Positions 57,921 to 64,000 of a stretch of 64,000 nucleotides of DNA are shown here, in pieces. Source of the DNA: Acheta domesticus (Eukaryota; Arthropoda; Insecta; Orthoptera; Gryllidae); contig JAHLJT010009419.1 of NCBI GenBank assembly GCA_031308135.1, positions 32,614,863-32,678,862 of the forward strand, written 5' to 3'. The position numbers were made by a program, and so were the translations under genes. The notes beneath the pieces are model-generated. The model did not search any database. It had not been told where the DNA came from and worked only from the letters and a program-made list of their open reading frames with translations. The stretch's first letter is position 1, and each line of letters begins with the position of its first letter.

Positions 57921-58314
57921 TCAAATACGTACGTATATACGGAGCAATACACGAATTATAGGGAAAGTTATGAAATGCTGCGCGAAAATATGGCAAATAT
58001 TCGGCACAAAAAAAAAAGTTGCCGGACTGAGACAACGAAAAAGTGGATAAATCCAGTTGCTAAAGTAAGAGAAAAATAAAATCCCCTAACACGCGGTGTA
58101 GCCACAATCCCTGTTTTGTGGGTCCTTGATACCGAAAAACCAGTTGAAAGCAAAACGTCCGTCCTTCCGTCTCTCCGGTGTATGTGAAAAACGCTAACGC
58201 CGAAACTATGCGTACGATTTTTTCGAACAATATACTAGTCCGAATAGCTAGCCGAAACCAAAGGAAATAGAGAACTAATACGGGAAAGTCTGTGCCATTC
58301 TGTAGCATCCCTAG
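57921..58314 (+). repeat. Hairpin-repeat family, 394-bp internally deleted derivative (+)
   Basis: The 5' region (hairpin, GGGAAAGTTATGAAATGCTG, GATACCGAAAAACCAGTTG, ATGCGTACGATTTTTTCG) is joined near 58235 directly to the last ~75 bp of the family (GAATAGCTAGCCGAAACC ... TGTAGCATCCCTAG). This is MITE-like. Confidence 0.85.
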
Positions 58315-58542
58315 TTAATTTTGTTTAAACGTTTTTTCTCAAAAACGGCACCAGCAATTATAATTAAATTTTGACCTCGGGTAGAGTATAGGACGCTTAA
58401 GAGAATAGTGCAGGTCTCTTGCTCGTTGAATATTTTGATTTTTGATTGCTGGGAACGGGGCTGGTGATTGCTGGTGATTTTTGAAAATTCTAAATATTTT
58501 TCGGCGTCTTCCTACAATTACAATTATGAAGATAAACATTTT

Positions 58543-60884
58543 TACTTTCCCGTATACGTACGTATTTACGGAATAATATATGTAGTATAGGGAAAGTTAT
58601 GTAATGCTGCGCGAAAAAATGGCAAATTTTCGGCAGAAAAAAAATCGTTGCCGGGCCGTGATAACGAAAAAGTTGATAAAACCAGTTGCTAAAATAAGAA
58701 AGAAAAATCCCCTAACATGTGGTGTAGCCAGAACTCCTGTTCAGTGTGTCCTTGATACCGAAAAACCAATTGAAAGCAAAACGTCGGTCTATCCGTCAGT
58801 GGCGTAGCGTCAGGGGACGCTGAGATGCTGAGCATCCCCGTATATAAGAACCTTAAATACTGTATTGATAATCTTACAAGTGGTCTGTTGAGCGAAACAC
58901 GTTTTGTATTAATTTTAAATTGATTTCCTATGATTGAATTCGGCGGGCTGTTGAAGCTGGCCTCTGATTGCTTGGAAGCTAAAATACTTCAGCGTCTGCC
59001 GCCAGATTGCGACGAGCAATGACGCATGCGCAGATGGCGAGGTTCCCCTCTCCCCTCTTCACCCCTGGCTCAGAGAAACCCGACTGCTTTACGCTAGCGT
59101 CTACTGCGGAAAGAAGCTCGTTTGTGCACGAGAGCGCAGCACACTTCAGGCGTTCAGTAAATTATCTTTCTCTCTCTCACTCGGGAGTTCCCGCTTGGTC
59201 ATGGGTACAAACTGTAGAAATAGTGCCTGACTACTATTTCTTAATTAATATCCAAGAAATTGTCTTATCTCTTAAATAGATTACATATTATTTAAGTCTG
59301 CAATGTACAAATTAACAAATGGTCTTATTGCCATTCGCGTATAAGAATTAAAGCTGAGCCATTGTATAATTTGCTTTCAAGACATCGGCAGCCGTGACTG
59401 CTGTGAGGATTTTGTGGGAAGCGCCTACACCGTCGTAAGCGGTCGTAAGCAATCGAGATCGTGGAAGTAGTCCCAGTGCATCTGCCTTGTGTTGCGTTCG
59501 CCTGTTAGACGAAGTAGTTGATAGTGACATTTTGTGTGTTATTGTTGAGCATCCCCAAACGTGTGAGTCACGCTACGCCACTTCTATCCGTCCGGCTATC
59601 TGTCCGATGTATGTGAATAATACTAACGCCTAAACTATGCGTACAATTTCTTCTAAATTGAAGAAACCCCTTCCCATCTGGTCTGAGTCGAAGCTCTGAG
59701 ATTTTGAAAAACATCCATTAATTTTGGGAGGTACTTTATATGAGGCATCCCGGACTTTTTCAAAATTTTCTCAAAATCGGCTCCAAATTTTTCTTTAAAT
59801 TCGTTCTAGGAATAGACTAAAATACACTTTTAAAGATGGCATAGGTCTGATTTTCACGGTTAATTCTGAATTTTCGAAAACTGCTAGTTTCAATTTTATT
59901 CAGCGTCTTCCTACAACTACAAAATTGAAGATAGAGATTTTTCCTCCAAATAAAATTTGTTGTCCAGTTTTTTGAAATTTTTACAATTTTCGGGCAATAT
60001 TTTGTAATATGCACAGTATTCGCGCAATATGTGCAATTTTAAAAAATTACAAAATCAAGAATTTCTAAAAATCGGTTTCAAATGTTTGGTCTAAACTTTT
60101 GGTAGGGATAGTGCTGAATGTACTTTGTCACGTCATATTGCTCTACTTTTTTCAAATATTACAAAAATATAATTTTTTGACTTGTATCTCACGTCTTTAA
60201 TATTTACCTTAGCTGCAATTTTTTTACATGATTAAATTACTGAGTACATGAGCTACATATAAGGTTCTCGAAAACTCAAACGTTTTCTGTGAAAACTAGC
60301 TCCAAATTTCGCATTTTCAGAAACTCTCAAACGCCATTTTCTCATAAATGGCACCAAATTGTTTCTTCAATCTTTCCGAACGGATAGTGCTAATTGCATT
60401 CCTTAATATGACGTAAAGTTCAATTTGAGGGTTTTTTTTTTTTTGCAAAAATTACATAAATGTAATTTTTTTAAAGATCTCTCACACCTTTAATATGCAT
60501 ATTACCAGCAGTTTGTGAATACTATTTTATTTGTGAGTGTAAGTGCTTCAAATGAAGGTTTTCGAAAAAATGTTCAGTAAGAAAGAGCTTCAAATTTCAC
60601 ATTTTTAGTAGCGCTTAAACGTCATTTTTTTTAAAACGGCATCAAATTTTTCAAAGAAAATTGCCATTTAGGACGAGGTTTTACTGTTCTTTAATATTTT
60701 AAAATTAACATTTCCGTTCTAGCATTACGAAACCGAAAAATTAAGAAAATGTCAAAAAAATGTACTTCGGGCGGCGATAGATCGTAGCTGGCACGAGTAT
60801 GTGGCAATTCCGAAAAGCTAGCCGAGACCGAAGGAAATAGAAAACTAATACGGGGACGTCTGTGCCATTCTGTAGCACCATTAG
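58543..60884 (+). repeat. Hairpin-repeat family, complete copy (+) carrying a 785-bp insertion
   Basis: Starts TACTTTCCCGTATACGTACG and ends CTGTAGCACCATTAG followed by TTT. Without the 785-bp element and one target duplication it is about 1,547 bp, matching 17610-19186. Confidence 0.85.
58798..59582. mobile_element. 785-bp TIR DNA element with 10-bp target duplication
   Basis: Begins AGTGGCGTAGCGTCA and ends TGAGTCACGCTACGCCACT. The first 13 bases are a perfect inverted repeat, with further similarity (GCATCCCC near both ends). TCTATCCGTC is repeated exactly at 58788-58797 and 59583-59592. No transposase-length frame, so non-autonomous. Confidence 0.92.
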
Positions 60885-61154
60885 TTTCTCAATGAAACGC
60901 ATTTATCAAAACTACATCTTCAAACAAAATCATGCATATTTTTTTGAAAATACGAGTAATTTTTTCTAGAATTTCATGACAAACATAATGGCCCGCTGCA
61001 AATGTCTGCGCCTCAGACGGGGTTGCGTCGTAAACTAGAATTTGCAATTTTGTGTATTTCTTTGTTCGTTTCTTACATTCGATCTTTTATTATATATTTC
61101 CATATTAATCTTTTAGAAATTATTTATTTTGAAATATTTGAAATAAAAATTGCT

Positions 61155-61390
61155 AGGGACACCCAAAATGTGTATTTCTGTCGAAATCTCGAAATCCGCC
61201 ACATTACTTAACATTCTGAATACTACGTATATTACTCTGTATATACGTACGTATACGAGAAAATAACTAATGCTACAGAATGGCACAGACTTTCTCGTAT
61301 TAGTTACTTTTCTAATTTCGTTGGTCTGGGCAAATTTACATTGTCCCATCCTTTTGCATCATCTATCTCGGCCCAAAGCACTTTTTTTTT
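61155..61390 (-). repeat. Hairpin-repeat family end fragments (-)
   Basis: 61155-61262 ends in TATACGTACGTATACGAGAA (5' hairpin, minus). 61263 onward begins CTAATGCTACAGAATGGCAC (3' end, minus). Confidence 0.7.
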
Positions 61391-61794
61391 AAAAAAAATA
61401 TTAATTTGTTAAAAATTGGTTAAAAAAATTAATTCATTTTTTTAAAGTCGAAATAAAAGTGAGAGCTCATATTATCACCTTGCCCAGTAAATTGCATTTT
61501 AATTAAAACATTTATTAACGTACTTTTTTAAATATTTTTCCTACAGTAATGTAGAAAAATTTGTCATTATAAAAAATAATATTTTTGATATTTCGATATA
61601 CGATTCACTGAGAAAAATGCATCGTTGAATTTACAGTTCGGACTGTTCAAATAACAATGGTGATCGTCACCTCTATGTTCAACTAATCTAATTAATAACA
61701 TTCAATCAATGAAATAATTTTAAAAATTGAAAACGGTGTATATAATTACAGCACAATTAACTTAAAGCATTAATATAAACGAATATGTTCGTGT

Positions 61795-62105
61795 TTATAA
61801 TAGCTCCCAAGTTTGCCCTCCCAATGAAAGATCCGAAATCCCACCTCTGGTTCTGCCCCGCCATTCCCTGGTGTTGATCGGAGAAACCACGGAAAACTAC
61901 CAATAAGCGTAGCCGGCTGGCTGCCGGCGCGCCGCTAGAATTATCCTCCAGACAGCACAATTCGACCTAGCTGACAAATGTCGAAACTCCGGTTCTGACT
62001 TATGTCGAAAATCCTGCCACCGTCGGGACTCGATCCTAAACTGTACCAGTCAGAAGCACTGCAGTGACATCAGTTGATGTCAAATGATGATGTCACCTCT
62101 CCCGG
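61795..62105 (-). mobile_element. SINE-like element (-)
   Basis: On the - strand, GGATCGAGTCCCGACGG (from about 62035) is box B-like, preceded by a tRNA-like stretch. The body contains GTTTTCCGTGGTTTCTCC, GAATGGCGGGGCAGAACC and GAGGTGGGATTTCGG. Box A is degenerate. Confidence 0.6.
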
Positions 62106-64000
62106 TTTGAACATGTAAAAAGAATGGTCTAATTTTCTTTGAACTCCTTGGATTTCAAAACCAGCAGAAGTTAGAACTAAAACCATAAAGTATGTGCTTT
62201 TGTTGCACCACTAGTTTTTGATTAAACTAATTCTATTTTTCACATAAGTATTACTTGCTTAAGATTCTTCGACATGAACACAGACCGTACTATCCTGTCA
62301 CGGTGGCATTGATTTGCAATAGTTTGGTTGATTTTATCAAGACAGTATTGGTGGAATAAAGAAATTTGGAAATGAATATTGGTGAAATAAAGAAAACTGG
62401 CAATCATTTTACAATGAAAACAAGAGAAAGCAAAGCCGATTTTTACTTTGAAAACATTAGTAACATTTGAGGCAAGATCAATACAGTTGTTCAAGGGAAA
62501 ACTTAACACACCTACAAAGTGGTATGTTTTTTGGTAAATAGTGCTAATTTTTTTAAACAAAAATATAACACCTTAATTTCTCTTGAAGTTATTGTGCAAC
62601 AACAAATTCACGCAGCAACTAATAAGATATTCTTTTACTTCACATTTTTATTAGAACTCTGATCAACTGAAGTCTTGACATTTGGATGTAACCAATATTT
62701 TTGTGCTGTGGAACAAAGAAAGGAAAAAGTACAATACTCTCTCAAAATTTTGATTTTGTGAATATGTCATGTGAAAAACGAAATTGAAACTACCCAAACA
62801 TTTTAAATTCTATTACTTTATCACTTGAAGATAGAATTGTCAATAATAACTAATTTGAAAGTAAATTTAATTCTCAGCAATTTGGATATTGCTGCAAAAC
62901 CCACAGCTCAAATGAAAAGTTTATTGAAAACCTTAGGGGCAATAATACTTTATTAAAATCTTCAATATTCACTAGCTATTAATTCGAACGCTATTAGGAA
63001 TAAAAACTAGTGATGCTACAATAGCACATTCTCGCATAATTGTAACTAGAAATTTTTGAAAATTCAAGAGTTGTAAATTCAGTGAAAATGAAATGTGTCA
63101 TTTTTAAGTATTTTTTACACTTTTTCACTGCACTTTTGCACAAAAGTCACCTGTAAGCTGTTCTTCTGGGTTATCCTCTAAAACCTACTACAAGAACATT
63201 CTCAATTAATTCCAAAAATTCTGCCACAAAATCTTCTACAACTACATTTGAACTTTCTCTGGAATAGCTTAAGATTGAAGATATTGAAGTTGTGCTGTAC
63301 TTCACGACGATAAAGAAGATGTTGATTATAACACTATTACGAGAACACATTACTTCCAGAAATACAATTTTTATGCAACAATTTAACACATTATTTTTTG
63401 AGCACCACACAAAGATACTCCAAACTCCATTTTTGTCGGAGTTCCGAAACAAGTGTCTAAGTAATTCTGTCAGAAAAGAAAAAGCATTGACCACTGATCT
63501 GGAAACATATCAATTTGACAAAACAATTTACTTTCTTCTTTACCACAATGAAAACAAAATTACATGAAATTTCAACTTTCTAACAAGAATTTAACATACC
63601 AGATCAACTGACAATGTAAGAAAAGTACTAAATATTGGGTATCAAAGAAAAAAAAATAGGAAGAAAATCATATGAAAAAATTAGTTGGAAAGATCATGTA
63701 TTTAAATAAATGATTAAGATCACCTAGCTTTGGTCTTGAAGAGTTAAAGCACCCCACTGTCTTCTGCATATCTAAATTTACTATATCCTAGAAAGTTGAG
63801 AAAATAGTAAGAAAAAAATTACTAAGATACAAGATCAATTCAACAAAATTCTCCTTCCGAGTATATTCTAATTTATTCATATCTTTGTACAAATTACAAC
63901 ATAGCAGCGCACAATGGCATGTAAATTATAATTTAGAACATTGGAAATGTATAACATTCAGACATATATCCACTTATCCAACATGTTAATTGTATTGTTT
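62106..64000. other. AT-rich region to window end, no gene recognised
   Basis: Family 3' ends lie at 62211-62214 (+, CTAG) and 63007-63010 (-, CTAG), facing each other across about 790 bp. Frames at 62240-62560 (-), 63171-63494 (-) and 63292-63567 (+) show no domains and an AT-driven composition. Confidence 0.5.

Larger units (their letters stand above)
57360..61150 (+). repeat. Hairpin-repeat family base copy (+), split into three pieces by nested insertions
   Basis: Pieces 57360-57920, 58315-58542 and 60885-61150 read on from each other when the two inserts are removed. It starts TACTTTCTTGTATACGTACG. The last piece matches the complement of 54165-54480. It sits in an older fragment at 57040-57359. 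Confidence 0.7.

Overview
Origin. This is an animal nuclear genome, almost certainly a large-genome insect and probably hemimetabolous (cockroach, termite, stick-insect or cricket-like). The evidence is intron-split genes for insect proteins (Skeletor; a DCAF10 orthologue), GT-AG introns, AT-rich intergenic DNA, GC-rich coding exons, a jockey-type LINE fragment, tRNA-derived SINEs, hAT-like DNA transposons and abundant microsatellites. There is no sign of bacterial or viral genome organisation.

Genes. Two conserved protein genes lie tail to tail. The 3' half of Skeletor is on the + strand (2006-12246, four exons; upstream exons lie outside the window). It encodes the end of an extracellular DM13/DOMON/cupredoxin-type protein plus a long low-complexity tail with a His-rich stretch and a hydrophobic C-terminus. 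A complete DCAF10 (WDR32-like) gene is on the - strand (40290 down to 24719, six exons). It encodes a WD-repeat substrate receptor of the CUL4-DDB1 ubiquitin ligase, with a WDAR motif for DDB1 binding. Four of its introns are under 600 bp; the fifth is 12.2 kb and full of repeats. The two genes carry four single-base frame disruptions between them (one in Skeletor, three in DCAF10), inside otherwise conserved coding sequence. Assembly indels are the likeliest explanation.

Repeats. The most striking non-genic content is one family of non-coding, AT-rich repeats about 1.45-1.58 kb long. Its members start with a hairpin built on TACTTTCCCGTATACGTACG, contain internal ~305-bp sub-repeats and end in CACCACTAG followed by T. 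Members occur in both orientations downstream of Skeletor, inside DCAF10 intron 5 and over most of 41.8-63.1 kb, inserted into one another, with two internally deleted derivatives. Other elements interrupt them: a 785-bp TIR element with a 10-bp target duplication (58798-59582), and a ~1.7-kb TIR element with a coding remnant (43134-44814). Separate finds are a 504-bp hAT-like element (52572-53075) inside a YqaJ-exonuclease pseudogene, a ~302-bp TIR element (48031-48332), a jockey LINE fragment (46436-47620, -), three SINE-like elements, two foldbacks, a 21-bp minisatellite and a 14-bp CG/CA minisatellite.

Layout. 1-12.3 kb Skeletor with repeat-bearing introns; 12.3-24.7 kb intergenic, repeat copies and probable DCAF10 3' UTR; 24.7-40.3 kb DCAF10; 40.3-64 kb gene-poor, dominated by nested transposable elements. 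I see no functional interaction between the two genes and no complete novel protein system.
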